This document shows, piece by piece, positions 52,780 to 61,721 of a stretch of DNA of 64,000 nt. Numbering within the stretch: the first letter of the stretch is position 1; every line of letters begins with the position of its first letter. The notes beneath the pieces are model-generated. The model worked only from the letters and a program-made list of their open reading frames with translations, had not been told where the DNA came from and ran no database searches. Source of the DNA: Salibaculum sp035270045 (GTDB lineage Bacteria; Pseudomonadota; Alphaproteobacteria; Rhodobacterales; Rhodobacteraceae). The stretch covers positions 11,578 through 75,577 of the forward strand of contig NZ_DATFIP010000031.1 in the NCBI RefSeq assembly GCF_035270045.1, given 5' to 3'. A program made the translations under genes and the position numbers.

Positions 52780-53673
52780 ATGGATACAGAGCAGATGATA
52801 AACGACTACCTGGGCGGCAACGTCGTCCTTTTGCTGCTGGCGGTTTTCGTCGTCATCTGCGTCCTGGTCGGTGTCAAGATTGTCCCCCAGTCCGAGAAAT
52901 TCGTTGTCGAGCGTTTCGGCCGGTTGCGGGCCGTGCTGGGGCCGGGGATCAACTTTATCGTGCCTTTCCTCGATCGGGTCGCGCACCGGATTTCGATCCT
53001 TGAGCGGCAATTGCCCACCATGAACCAGGACGCGATCACCGCCGACAACGTGCTGGTCCAGGTCGAGACGAGCGTCTTTTATCGCATCATCGAGCCCGAA
53101 AAGACGGTCTACCGCATTCGGGACATCGACGGCGCGATCCAGACCACCGTGGCCGGGATCGTGCGCTCGGAGATCGGCAAGATCGAGCTGGACCAGGTGC
53201 AAACGAACCGTGGCTCGCTGATCGAAGCGATCAAGATGCAACTTGCTCACCAAGTGGACGATTGGGGCATCGAAGTGACCCGGACCGAGATTCTGGACGT
53301 CAACCTGGATGCTCAGACACGGGCAGCGATGCTGCAGCAGCTCAATGCCGAGCGTGCGCGTCGCGCCCAGGTGACCGAGGCCGAGGGCCGCAAGCGCGCG
53401 GTCGAATTGCAGGCAGATGCCGAGCTTTACAGCGCCGAACAGGCCGCCAAGGCACGCCGCGTGCAGGCCGATGCCGAAGCCTATGCCACCCAGGTCGTGG
53501 CCGAGGCCATAGCCGAGAACGGGCTGGAGGCGGCGCAATACCAGGTTGCGCTCAAGCAGGTCGAGGCGCTCAACGGCATGGCCGCAGGGCAGGGCACCAG
53601 CACCATCGTACTGCCCGCCGACGCCATCGAGGCCTTCGGAAACGCCTTCAACATGCTCAAGGGGAAAGGCTGA
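52780..53673 (+). CDS. SPFH-domain (stomatin/QmcA-like) membrane protein
   Basis: A 297-residue bacterial stomatin homologue. N-terminal membrane helix (NVVLLLLAVFVVICVLVGVK), then the SPFH domain (IVPQSEKFVVERFGRLRAVL, PGINFIVPFLDRVAHRISIL, DNVLVQVETSVFYRI), then an Ala/Glu-rich coiled coil (RAAMLQQLNAERARRAQVTE). It is expected to form large oligomers and recruit membrane proteases. The nfeD-type gene directly downstream, overlapping in TGATG, is the classical partner. Confidence 0.92.
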   Translation: MDTEQMINDYLGGNVVLLLLAVFVVICVLVGVKIVPQSEKFVVERFGRLRAVLGPGINFIVPFLDRVAHRISILERQLPTMNQDAITADNVLVQVETSVFYRIIEPEKTVYRIRDIDGAIQTTVAGIVRSEIGKIELDQVQTNRGSLIEAIKMQLAHQVDDWGIEVTRTEILDVNLDAQTRAAMLQQLNAERARRAQVTEAEGRKRAVELQADAELYSAEQAAKARRVQADAEAYATQVVAEAIAENGLEAAQYQVALKQVEALNGMAAGQGTSTIVLPADAIEAFGNAFNMLKGKG

Positions 53674-53948
53674 TGGAGGACTGGGTCAACCTTTGGTGGG
53701 TCTGGATGGCGGCTGCCATCGCCCTGGCCATCCTCGAAGTGATTGCGCCGGGCTATATTTTCCTGGGCTTTGCCATCGGTGCCTTGTTCATGGGGGCGGT
53801 TGTCGGGTTGGGCCTGGCCGGGTTCAGCCTGCCTTGGGCGCTGGTGGTATTTGCCGTTCTGTCGCTCGTGGCCTTCGTGGCGTTGCGGCGGCTCTTCGGC
53901 ATCCGCAACGGCCAGGTCAAGTATTGGGATCGCGATATCAACGATTGA
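53673..53948 (+). CDS. NfeD-family membrane protein
   Basis: A 91-residue protein with three hydrophobic helices (WVWMAAAIALAILEVIAPGY; FLGFAIGALFMGAVVGLGLA; LPWALVVFAVLSLVAFVALR), the membrane part of NfeD. It lacks most of the OB-fold domain of longer NfeDs, so it is the short form. Start ATG overlaps the SPFH stop. Its 3' end overlaps the convergent pyrF by 11 bp. It likely works with the stomatin-like protein in membrane quality control. Confidence 0.87.
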   Translation: MEDWVNLWWVWMAAAIALAILEVIAPGYIFLGFAIGALFMGAVVGLGLAGFSLPWALVVFAVLSLVAFVALRRLFGIRNGQVKYWDRDIND

Positions 53949-54660
53949 GCTGCACGCGCATCTCGTCGGTGATGGCGCGGGCCGCGGTGCGAGGATCGGC
54001 GGCCTGCCAGACCGGACGGCCCACCACCACGTGATCGGCGCCGTTGGCGATGGCCTGCGCCGGTGTGGTCACGCGCTTCTGGTCGCCGAGATCGGCGCCC
54101 GCCGGGCGCACGCCGGGTGTGACGATCAGCTTGCCGGCCGCCTCGGGCAGGGCTCGGATCAGGGCGGCCTCTTGCGGGCTCGCGATGACGCCATCGGCCC
54201 CGTTTGACAGGGCGATGCCGGCGCGTTCCTGCACGAGGTCGGTCAGGGTGCCGGCCTTGATGCAGCTGGCGTCCAGGTCGCCGCGGTCCAGCGAGGTCAG
54301 GATCGTTACGGCAAGGATCTTCATGTCGCTGCTGCCCCGACCTTCGGCGGCGGCGCGCACCACATGCGGGTCGCCATGCACGGTCAGGAAATCCAGGTCG
54401 AACTGAGACAGGCCACGCACCGCGGCTTCGACCGTGGCGCCGATGTCGAACAGTTTCATGTCGAGGAAGATGCGCTTGCCATGTTCGTCCTTTAGTTCGT
54501 TGGCCAGAGCGAGTCCGCCGCCAGTCAGCATGCCCAGGCCGATCTTGTAGAAGTTCACCGCGTCGCCCAGGGTCCGCGCCAGTTCGAGCCCCTGCAATGC
54601 GTCGGGCACGTCCATGGCAACGATCAGACGATCATCGGTGTGGGTGGTGATATTGCTCAT
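53938..54660 (-). CDS. pyrF: orotidine 5'-phosphate decarboxylase
   Basis: Makes UMP from OMP. The 240-residue TIM barrel shows IVAMDVPDALQG, FYKIGLGMLTGGG, the catalytic Asp/Lys cluster FLDMKLFDIGATV and the phosphate-binding VTPGVRPAG. ATG 54660 starts the conserved protein; GGGATCC with a weak purine stretch precedes it. It is divergent from clpB (211 bp between starts) and convergent with nfeD (11-bp overlap). Confidence 0.96.
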   Translation of the reverse strand: MSNITTHTDDRLIVAMDVPDALQGLELARTLGDAVNFYKIGLGMLTGGGLALANELKDEHGKRIFLDMKLFDIGATVEAAVRGLSQFDLDFLTVHGDPHVVRAAAEGRGSSDMKILAVTILTSLDRGDLDASCIKAGTLTDLVQERAGIALSNGADGVIASPQEAALIRALPEAAGKLIVTPGVRPAGADLGDQKRVTTPAQAIANGADHVVVGRPVWQAADPRTAARAITDEMRVQLNR

Positions 54661-54766
54661 GACGGGATCCCTTTCTGGTTGCGCCTGCAGGTGCCTCTTG
54701 GCCGGGTAAAGGTCAAGCCGGAACCGGGACGCTGCGGGGCGGACGCTCTTTCCCGAGGTGCCATAA

Positions 54767-54796
54767 CTTGAAAACCAATGTCTGCTCTCCCATCTC
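54767..54796 (+). promoter_or_regulatory. sigma-32 (RpoH) heat-shock promoter of clpB
   Basis: CTTGAAA (54767-54773), 15 nt, then CCCATCTC (54789-54796), nearly identical to the sigma-32 consensus CTTGAAA / CCCATnTA. It lies about 76 nt before the clpB ATG. Expected heat-shock induction is inferred from this match. Confidence 0.82.
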
Positions 54797-54871
54797 AATA
54801 TCCAGGCCCGACAAAGGGGTGCGCCGCGTGACGGGCGCCCCGCGACAGGGCGCTTTGAAAGGAGAAAGCTC

Positions 54872-57493
54872 ATGAACTTGGAGAAGTTCACCGAGCGGTC
54901 GCGGGGGTTCATCCAAGCCGCCCAGACGATCGCCATGCGGGAAAGCCATCAGCGGATGGTGCCCGAACATTTGCTCAAGGCACTGATGGACGACGATCAG
55001 GGGTTGGCCGCCAACCTCATCAACCGCTCTGGCGGCAGTGCCAAGCGCGTGCAAGAGTCCGTCGACCTTGCCGTTGAAAAGCTGCCGAAGGTCACCGGGG
55101 ATGCCGGTCAGGTCTATCTGGATTCCGCGACCGGAAAGGTGCTTGCCGAGGCCGAGAAGCTGGCCAAGAAGGCCGGCGACAGTTTCGTGCCGGTGGAACG
55201 GATGCTCATGGCGCTTGCCATGGTGAAATCCGGTGCAAAGACCGCGCTGGAGGCCGGGGCGATCAACGCGCAGGCGTTGAACGCTGCCATTGAGGACATC
55301 CGCAAGGGCCGCACCGCCGACAGCGCCAGCGCGGAAGAAGGGTATGATGCGCTGAAGAAATACGCACAGGACCTGACCGAGCGCGCCAGCGAGGGCAAGA
55401 TCGACCCGATCATCGGCCGTGACGAGGAGATCCGCCGCGCCATGCAGGTGCTGAGCCGCCGGACCAAGAACAACCCGGTCCTTATCGGTGAGCCAGGCGT
55501 TGGCAAGACCGCCATCGCCGAAGGCTTGGCGCTGCGTATCATCAACGGCGACGTGCCGGAATCCTTGCGCAACAAGAAGCTTTTGGCGCTGGACATGGGG
55601 GCATTGATCGCGGGGGCCAAGTATCGCGGCGAGTTCGAGGAGCGCCTGAAGGCCGTTCTGACCGAGGTCACCGAGGCCGCGGGCGAGATCATCCTGTTCA
55701 TCGACGAGATGCACACGTTGGTCGGCGCAGGCAAGACCGAGGGCGCGATGGACGCCGCCAACCTGATCAAGCCCGCCCTTGCACGCGGGGAGCTGCACTG
55801 CATCAGCGCGACCACGCTCGACGAGTATCGCAAGCACGTCGAGAAGGACGCCGCACTGGCGCGCCGGTTCCAGCCGCTCATGGTCGAGGAACCCACGGTC
55901 GAGGATACCATCTCGATCCTTCGGGGCATCAAGGAAAAGTACGAGATGCACCACGGCGTGCGGGTCTCGGATTCGGCGCTGGTCTCGGCGGCGACGCTTT
56001 CGGCGCGCTATATCACCGACCGGTTTCTGCCGGACAAGGCGATCGACCTTGTGGACGAGGCCGCCAGCCGCCTGCGGATGGAGGTGGACTCCAAACCCGA
56101 GGAACTGGACCAGCTTGACCGCCAGATCCTGCAATTGCAGATCGAGGCCGAGGCGCTCAAGAAAGAGGACGATACGGCTTCCAAGGACCGTCTGGAAAAG
56201 CTGGAAAAGGAACTGGCCGACCTCCAGGACCGCAGCGCCGAGATGACCGCCAAGTGGCAGTCCGAGCGGGACAAGCTGGAAAGCGCACGCGGCCTGAAGG
56301 AACAGCTTGACCGTGCCCGCGCCGACCTGGAAATCGCCAAGCGCGAGGGCAACCTGCAAAAGGCAGGCGAGCTGTCCTACGGCATCATCCCCCAGCTGGA
56401 AAAGCAGCTTTCCGAGGCCGAGCAGGCCGAGGAAGCCGAGGGCGTGATGGTCGAGGAAGCCGTGCGCCCCGAACAGATCGCCGCCGTGGTCGAACGCTGG
56501 ACGGGCATCCCGATGTCCAAGATGCTGGAAGGCGAGCGCGAGAAACTCCTGAAGATGGAGTCCGAGCTTGGCCGCCGGGTCATCGGGCAGCGCCAGGCTG
56601 TCACGGCCGTGTCGAACGCCGTCCGCCGGGCGCGTGCGGGCCTTCAGGACGAGAACCGCCCGCTGGGCTCTTTCCTGTTCCTGGGGCCGACGGGGGTCGG
56701 CAAGACCGAGCTGACCAAGGCTCTGGCCGAATACCTGTTCGACGACGACCAGGCCATGGTCCGGATCGACATGTCCGAGTTCATGGAAAAGCACTCGGTC
56801 TCTCGCCTGATCGGCGCACCACCGGGCTATGTCGGCTACGATGAGGGCGGCGTGCTGACCGAGGCCGTGCGCCGGCGTCCCTATCAGGTGGTGCTGTTCG
56901 ACGAGGTCGAGAAGGCGCACCCGGAGGTTTTCAACGTGTTGCTGCAGGTTCTCGACGATGGCATCCTGACCGACGGGCAGGGCCGCACGGTGGACTTCAA
57001 GCAAACGCTGATCGTGCTGACCTCGAATCTGGGCTCGCAGGCTCTGAGCCGACTGGAGGAGGAGGGCGACGCCGCCCGCGCCAAACAGGACGTGATGGAT
57101 GCCGTGCGCGCCCATTTCCGGCCCGAGTTCCTGAACCGGCTGGACGACCAGATCGTCTTCGATCGGCTGGATCGTTCAGACATGAGCGGGATCGTCGATA
57201 TCCAGCTGGCGCGGCTGGAAAAACGGCTGGCACAGCGCAAGATCGCGCTGGAGCTGGACGAGGAGTCGCGCAAGTGGCTGGCCGAAGAGGGCTATGATCC
57301 GGTCTTCGGGGCGCGTCCGCTCAAGCGGGTCATCCAGACCGCGCTGCAGAACCCTCTGGCCGAGGCGCTATTGGGGGGCGATATCAGGGACGGAGATACC
57401 GTGCCGGTGACCGTCGGGCCCGATGGTCTTCTTGTCGGCGAACGGTTGGGCAGCACTGACCGGCCCAAGCCGGACGACGCGGTCGTCCACTGA
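54872..57493 (+). CDS. clpB: ATP-dependent disaggregase ClpB
   Basis: Hexameric Hsp100 chaperone that, with DnaK, dissolves protein aggregates. The 873-residue length is standard. N-domain (FTERSRGFIQAAQTIAMRES), first AAA+ with GEPGVGKT near residue 207, a Leu/Glu/Lys-rich middle coiled coil (about 400-530), and a second AAA+ with GPTGVGKTELTKALAE near 605, then ARPLKRVIQTALQNPLAEAL. GGAGAAAG precedes ATG 54872. A sigma-32-type promoter lies upstream and a strong hairpin terminator downstream, so it is monocistronic. Confidence 0.97.
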   Translation: MNLEKFTERSRGFIQAAQTIAMRESHQRMVPEHLLKALMDDDQGLAANLINRSGGSAKRVQESVDLAVEKLPKVTGDAGQVYLDSATGKVLAEAEKLAKKAGDSFVPVERMLMALAMVKSGAKTALEAGAINAQALNAAIEDIRKGRTADSASAEEGYDALKKYAQDLTERASEGKIDPIIGRDEEIRRAMQVLSRRTKNNPVLIGEPGVGKTAIAEGLALRIINGDVPESLRNKKLLALDMGALIAGAKYRGEFEERLKAVLTEVTEAAGEIILFIDEMHTLVGAGKTEGAMDAANLIKPALARGELHCISATTLDEYRKHVEKDAALARRFQPLMVEEPTVEDTISILRGIKEKYEMHHGVRVSDSALVSAATLSARYITDRFLPDKAIDLVDEAASRLRMEVDSKPEELDQLDRQILQLQIEAEALKKEDDTASKDRLEKLEKELADLQDRSAEMTAKWQSERDKLESARGLKEQLDRARADLEIAKREGNLQKAGELSYGIIPQLEKQLSEAEQAEEAEGVMVEEAVRPEQIAAVVERWTGIPMSKMLEGEREKLLKMESELGRRVIGQRQAVTAVSNAVRRARAGLQDENRPLGSFLFLGPTGVGKTELTKALAEYLFDDDQAMVRIDMSEFMEKHSVSRLIGAPPGYVGYDEGGVLTEAVRRRPYQVVLFDEVEKAHPEVFNVLLQVLDDGILTDGQGRTVDFKQTLIVLTSNLGSQALSRLEEEGDAARAKQDVMDAVRAHFRPEFLNRLDDQIVFDRLDRSDMSGIVDIQLARLEKRLAQRKIALELDEESRKWLAEEGYDPVFGARPLKRVIQTALQNPLAEALLGGDIRDGDTVPVTVGPDGLLVGERLGSTDRPKPDDAVVH

Positions 57494-57512
57494 TGATCCG
57501 AAACTGAGCACA

Positions 57513-57534
57513 GGCCCCGCCATCCGGCGGGGCC
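57513..57534 (+). terminator. clpB terminator
   Basis: Perfect 9-bp stem GGCCCCGCC / GGCGGGGCC with loop ATCC followed by TTTCG, 19 bp after the clpB stop. It lies between convergent genes and might also slow the opposite transcript, though no T-tract exists on that side. Confidence 0.88.
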
Positions 57535-57543
57535 TTTCGCGTG

Positions 57544-58380
57544 TCAGGCGGTCAGCACCATCCGGTCGCGTCCGATATGCAAGGGGCCAGACCAGTGTTT
57601 GCGGACCTCGGCGATCCAGTGATCCTCTGTGAAATCGGGGTCGCCGTCCGGCACCATATGGGTCAGGGCCAATTGCCCGACCCCGGCATCGGCTGCGATT
57701 CGGCCGACATCCTCGGCGCTAGTATGGCTGCGCAGGATATGAGCGCGCAGGCGGTCGTCGCCATTGGTCATGCGCGCGATCAGTGCCTCGACCCCGTCGA
57801 CCAGCATTGCCTCGTGCACAAGGATGTCCGCCCCGGCGGCAAAGTCGGCCATTTCGGGCATGTAGGCCGTGTCGCCCGAGAACACGATGCTTTCGCCGGC
57901 ATGGTCGAACCGCAGGGCATAGCTGTCCTCGATCGGTGGATGAACATTGCGCATGGCGCGGATCGACACTCCACCCGCGTCGAAGACCTGGTCTTCAGTG
58001 ATGCGCGAGACATCGAAAAGCGGCCCGAGAGGCACCCGCCCTTCGTCCTCCATCCTCAGGGTCACGTCGAAGGCCATGGATTTCAGGAACCCGTCCCAAT
58101 ACTCGGACAGGCCGGGCGGGCCGATGACGGGAACAGGGCGATTCAGCCCGGCGACCCACGCGGTGTGAAAGAGTGGCCCGAGTTCGAGGTAGTGGTCGGA
58201 ATGCAGGTGGGTGATCAGCACGAGGTCGATCGCGTCGCACAGTCCACGGGTGACACCCAGGCCGGCATCGACGAGGATCGACCTGCCGCCCATGCGGATC
58301 AGGATCGACGTGGGCATGTGCGACCCGGGTCGGATCGCGGGGCCGCCTTTGACCCCCATGAGCGTGACTGCTGCGGACAT
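57544..58380 (-). CDS. MBL-fold metallo-hydrolase
   Basis: A 278-residue metallo-beta-lactamase-fold hydrolase. HLHSDHYLELGP gives the HxHxDH metal motif; later ligands are in FSGDTAYMPEMADF, then VHEAM, RSHTSAEDVGRIAADA and ALTHMVPDGD. The arrangement resembles RNase Z/arylsulfatase-type proteins, but the substrate is unknown. No signal peptide. Monocistronic on the minus strand, 99 bp from the fasciclin gene. Confidence 0.88.
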   Translation of the reverse strand: MSAAVTLMGVKGGPAIRPGSHMPTSILIRMGGRSILVDAGLGVTRGLCDAIDLVLITHLHSDHYLELGPLFHTAWVAGLNRPVPVIGPPGLSEYWDGFLKSMAFDVTLRMEDEGRVPLGPLFDVSRITEDQVFDAGGVSIRAMRNVHPPIEDSYALRFDHAGESIVFSGDTAYMPEMADFAAGADILVHEAMLVDGVEALIARMTNGDDRLRAHILRSHTSAEDVGRIAADAGVGQLALTHMVPDGDPDFTEDHWIAEVRKHWSGPLHIGRDRMVLTA

Positions 58381-58431
58381 TGCCCCCTCTCTCTCTTGCC
58401 GGGGCAGGTTTGCCCAGTTGCGCGCAAAAGA

Positions 58432-58457
58432 AAAGGCCCCGCCGAAGCGGGGCCTTT
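58432..58457 (-). terminator. fasciclin gene terminator
   Basis: Perfect 11-bp stem AAAGGCCCCGC / GCGGGGCCTTT around CGAA, followed on the minus strand by TTCTTTTG. It lies 21 bp past the fasciclin stop codon. Confidence 0.9.
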
Positions 58458-58478
58458 CCGGTAAGCAGTAGTTACCGA

Positions 58479-58952
58479 TTATTCGGGCAGGATCACCTGG
58501 TCGATGACATGGATCACGCCGTTCGACGCCTCGATGTCGGCGGCCGTGACGGTAGCGCCATCGACGGTCACGCTATCACCGACGCCGATGGTCACTTCGG
58601 CCCCGTTCACGGTTTCGGCCATCATGCCGTCCGACAGGTCGCCGGACATCACTTGGCCGGGCACCACGTGGTAGGTGAGGATCGCGGTCAGCGCTTCGGT
58701 GTCTTCAAGAAGTCCCTCGACGGTGCCTTCGGGTAGTGCCGCAAAGGCCTCGTCCGTGGGGGCGAAGACGGTAAAGGGGCCTTCGCCCTTGAGCGTCTCG
58801 ACCAGCCCGGCGGCTTCGACGGCGGCGACGAGCGTGGTGAAGTTGCCCGCGTCAACGGCGGTATCAACGATATCCATCGAATGGCCGGCCGCAATGGCAC
58901 CAGTGCCGAAAGTGGCGGCGGCAGTGGCGGCGATAAAGGTACGACGTAGCAT
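58479..58952 (-). CDS. fasciclin (FAS1) domain secreted protein
   Basis: A 157-residue exported single-FAS1-domain protein. Signal MLRRTFIAATAAATFGTGAI; domain motifs NFTTLVAAVEAAGLVETLKG, EGPFTVFAPTDEAFAALPEG, LTYHVVPGQ and SNGVIHVIDQVILP cover the conserved H1 and H2 boxes. ATG 58952 follows GGAGG closely; upstream in-frame ATGs (58976, 59048) lack that signal. FAS1 proteins mediate adhesion in other organisms; the bacterial role is mostly unknown. Monocistronic with a strong terminator. Confidence 0.92.
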   Translation of the reverse strand: MLRRTFIAATAAATFGTGAIAAGHSMDIVDTAVDAGNFTTLVAAVEAAGLVETLKGEGPFTVFAPTDEAFAALPEGTVEGLLEDTEALTAILTYHVVPGQVMSGDLSDGMMAETVNGAEVTIGVGDSVTVDGATVTAADIEASNGVIHVIDQVILPE

Positions 58953-59256
58953 GTGGTCCTCCGTATTCGTTTTCATTTGCGGCTGCCCTCGCGGACACCG
59001 CGTCAATGCCGTCATTGGCACTACCCGTCTTACGCAGGGATGCGACATTGGATTACGGGGGTTTTCCGCCGATCGGACTTGACGGAAGGGGACCAGCGGC
59101 TAAGCAGCGATCTTCGCACAGTTCAAGTCACGACCAGGTGAAACCATGTGATCCGGCGTGATGGTCGGAGCGCAAATCCGACTGGTTTTCGAGACAACGG
59201 GGCAGGCGACAAGCGCAATGCACCGTGGCAGGATGTGCCTGGAAAGGAGTGCTGCG
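58953..59256. other. divergent intergenic region (304 bp)
   Basis: Must contain promoters for the fasciclin gene (leftward) and the glutamate-synthase-like gene (rightward). Two short in-frame extensions cross it, but no conserved coding sequence, hairpin or promoter motif is convincing. Confidence 0.5.
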
Positions 59257-60756
59257 ATGGTCTCATCCCTGCCGCTGACAATTCTCGAAGGCCTGGCGCT
59301 AGTCCTCATCCTCGTGCTGGGGCTGGGCCTGCTGGCGCTCGCCGTGCTTTTCGTCCTCGACCGGACCCAGCGCGGCGATGCGATCCGGCGCAACTACCCC
59401 TTGATCGGGCGGTTCAGAGGCCTTTTCACGACCTTGGGCGAGTTCTTCCGCCAGTACTTCTTTGCCATGGACCGAGAGGAATTGCCTTTCAACCGCGCCC
59501 AGCGCGACTGGGTCAGGCACGCCGCGGAGCGGGCCGGGAACACGGTCGCCTTCGGCTCGACCCGAAGCCTGGCCGTGGTCGGCACACCGCTGTTCGTGAA
59601 CGCCGCCTTTCCGCCGCTCGACAACCAGTACGCCAGCACCGATCCCATGGTGATCGGTCCGAGTGCGCGGCACCCCTACACGGCGCGGTCGATCTTCAAC
59701 CTTTCGGGCATGTCCTATGGCGCGCTGTCGCGGCCGGCTGTGCAGGCGCTGTCGCGCGGCTGTCGCGAGGCGGGCATCTGGATGAACACGGGCGAGGGGG
59801 GGCTTTCGCCCTATCACCTCGAAGGGGGCTGTGAGCTTGTCTTCCAGATGGGCACCGCCAAATTCGGGGTGCGCGACGCCGAAGGCAACCTTGATGACGA
59901 GAAGCTGCGCGACTTGGCCGCGCAGGAACAGGTCCGCATGATCGAGATCAAGCTGGCCCAGGGGGCGAAGCCCGGCAAGGGCGGCATCCTGCCTTCTGCG
60001 AAGATCAGCCCCGAGATTGCGCGGATCCGTGGCGTCGTGCAGGGCCAGGACGCGATCTCGCCCAACCGGCACCTTGGCGTGGATGACTGGGACGACCTGC
60101 TGGATTTTATTGCCCATGTGCGCGAAGTCTCGGGCCTGCCCACGGGCATCAAGACGGTCATGGGCACGGAGGCCGCGCTGGAGGGGCTGTTCGAGACCAT
60201 CGTCGCGCGCGGGACTGAAAGCGCGCCCGACTTCATCACGATAGACGGGGGCGAGGGCGGCACCGGGGCGGCACCCATGCCGCTGATCGACCTGGTCGGC
60301 ATGTCGATTCGCGAGGCGCTGCCGCGGCTGGTGGACCTGCGTGATGCCCACGGGCTGCACGACCGCATCCGTATCGTGGCCAGCGGCAAGCTGGTCAATC
60401 CCGGCGACGTGGCCTGGGCGATCTGCGCGGGGGCGGATTTCGTCGTCTCGGCGCGGGGGTTCATGTTCAGCCTCGGGTGCATCCAGGCGCTCAAGTGCAA
60501 CAAGAATACCTGCCCCACCGGCATCACCACCCACGACCCGCGCTTGCAGAAGGGCCTCGTGGTCGAGGAAAAGGACGCCCGCGTTGCCGCCTATGCCCGG
60601 CAGATCGTCCAGGAGGTGGAGACCATCGCCCATTCGGTCGGCGTCACCGAGCCGCGCCGGATGCGCCGGTCGCATGTCAGGATCGTGCAGGCCGACGGGG
60701 CGTCGGTGCCCATGGACCGGCTTTATCCCGGTTACAAGGAACTGGCGGCATCGTGA
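59257..60756 (+). CDS. FMN-binding glutamate synthase family protein
   Basis: A 499-residue membrane-anchored protein with one N-terminal helix (LEGLALVLILVLGLGLLALA) and a GltB-type FMN/Fe-S synthase domain. SIFNLSGMSYGALSRPAVQA, NTGEGGLSPYHLEGG and ITIDGGEGGTGAAPMPLIDL line the FMN site, and CIQALKCNKNTC is a C-x5-C-x4-C [3Fe-4S] motif. It lacks the amidotransferase domain, so it is not a complete glutamate synthase; the reaction is unknown. ATG 59257 follows AAAGGAG; the frame is open to 59158. It precedes msrPQ by 65 bp, suggesting a redox role. Confidence 0.9.
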   Translation: MVSSLPLTILEGLALVLILVLGLGLLALAVLFVLDRTQRGDAIRRNYPLIGRFRGLFTTLGEFFRQYFFAMDREELPFNRAQRDWVRHAAERAGNTVAFGSTRSLAVVGTPLFVNAAFPPLDNQYASTDPMVIGPSARHPYTARSIFNLSGMSYGALSRPAVQALSRGCREAGIWMNTGEGGLSPYHLEGGCELVFQMGTAKFGVRDAEGNLDDEKLRDLAAQEQVRMIEIKLAQGAKPGKGGILPSAKISPEIARIRGVVQGQDAISPNRHLGVDDWDDLLDFIAHVREVSGLPTGIKTVMGTEAALEGLFETIVARGTESAPDFITIDGGEGGTGAAPMPLIDLVGMSIREALPRLVDLRDAHGLHDRIRIVASGKLVNPGDVAWAICAGADFVVSARGFMFSLGCIQALKCNKNTCPTGITTHDPRLQKGLVVEEKDARVAAYARQIVQEVETIAHSVGVTEPRRMRRSHVRIVQADGASVPMDRLYPGYKELAAS

Positions 60757-60821
60757 CATGAGGGTGAGTGTCATCCTCGCGCGCGCGACTAGATGTAGAA
60801 GCGAAACACAGGAGACTGCCA

Positions 60822-61721
60822 ATGGCCCGACGCTGGAAAAATGACCTCGCCCATGACGACGTGACGCCGAAACCCCTCTGGATGAACCGCCGCCAATTGA
60901 TCGCAGGTATGTCGGCGGCCGGGGCGGCTGGTTTCGGCGGGCCGGTTGCCGCCCAGGCCAGTCTGGAGCCGAACACCTGGGAAGAGATCACCACCTACAA
61001 CAACTTCTACGAGTTTGGCACCGGCAAGGGCGACCCGGCGCAGAACGCGCCCGCGATGGACACGAGCGGCTGGAAGGTCACCATTGATGGGCTGGTCGAC
61101 AATCCCGGGACCTATGACCTGGCTGACCTGATCGGCGACATGGAGACCGAGGAACGCATCTATCGGTTCCGCTGTGTCGAAGCCTGGTCGATGGTGATCC
61201 CCTGGAACGGCTTCGAACTGGCCGATTTGCTGGCCAAGGTCGGCGTGCAGGACGGGGCCAACTACGTTGCCTTCGAAACGGTGGTCCGCCCTGACGTCAT
61301 GCCGGGAGTGCGCCGACGCGTGCTGGATTTTCCCTATGTCGAGGGATTGCGCATGGACGAGGCGATGCATCCGCTCACCCTCTTGGCGACTGGTATCTAC
61401 GGAGAACCGATCCCGAACCAGAATGGCGCGCCCATGCGGCTGGTGGTGCCATGGAAGTATGGCTTCAAGTCGATCAAGTCGATCGTTCGCATATCGCTGG
61501 TGGCCGACCAGCCGCCCACCAGCTGGAACAAGGCGAATGCCCGGGAATACGGGTTCTACAGCAACGTGAATCCGAACGTGGATCATCCGCGCTGGTCGCA
61601 GGCCACGGAACGCCGCATCGGCGGCGGCATCTTCTCGCAGCGCCAGGACACGCTCATGTTCAATGGCTACGACGAGGTGGCGAGCCTCTACGAAGGCATG
61701 GACCTGACCGAGTTCTTCTGA
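60822..61721 (+). CDS. msrP: periplasmic protein-methionine-sulfoxide reductase catalytic subunit
   Basis: Molybdopterin enzyme repairing oxidised methionines in periplasmic proteins. The 299-residue precursor has a Tat signal (MNRRQLIAGMSAAGAAGFGG), the molybdenum-ligand Cys in YRFRCVEAWSMVIPW and the family motif RLVVPWKYGFKSIKSIVRIS. ATG 60822 follows AGGAGA; the in-frame ATG at 60768 is less likely. It overlaps msrQ by one base (TGATG). It complements the cytoplasmic free-Met-sulfoxide reductase at 8900. Confidence 0.95.
   Translation: MARRWKNDLAHDDVTPKPLWMNRRQLIAGMSAAGAAGFGGPVAAQASLEPNTWEEITTYNNFYEFGTGKGDPAQNAPAMDTSGWKVTIDGLVDNPGTYDLADLIGDMETEERIYRFRCVEAWSMVIPWNGFELADLLAKVGVQDGANYVAFETVVRPDVMPGVRRRVLDFPYVEGLRMDEAMHPLTLLATGIYGEPIPNQNGAPMRLVVPWKYGFKSIKSIVRISLVADQPPTSWNKANAREYGFYSNVNPNVDHPRWSQATERRIGGGIFSQRQDTLMFNGYDEVASLYEGMDLTEFF

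Noticed and set aside
54713..57115. An 800-codon open frame on the minus strand inside clpB
   Set aside because: It is antisense to an unmistakable ClpB gene; long antisense frames are expected in high-GC coding DNA. No conserved domain or RBS.
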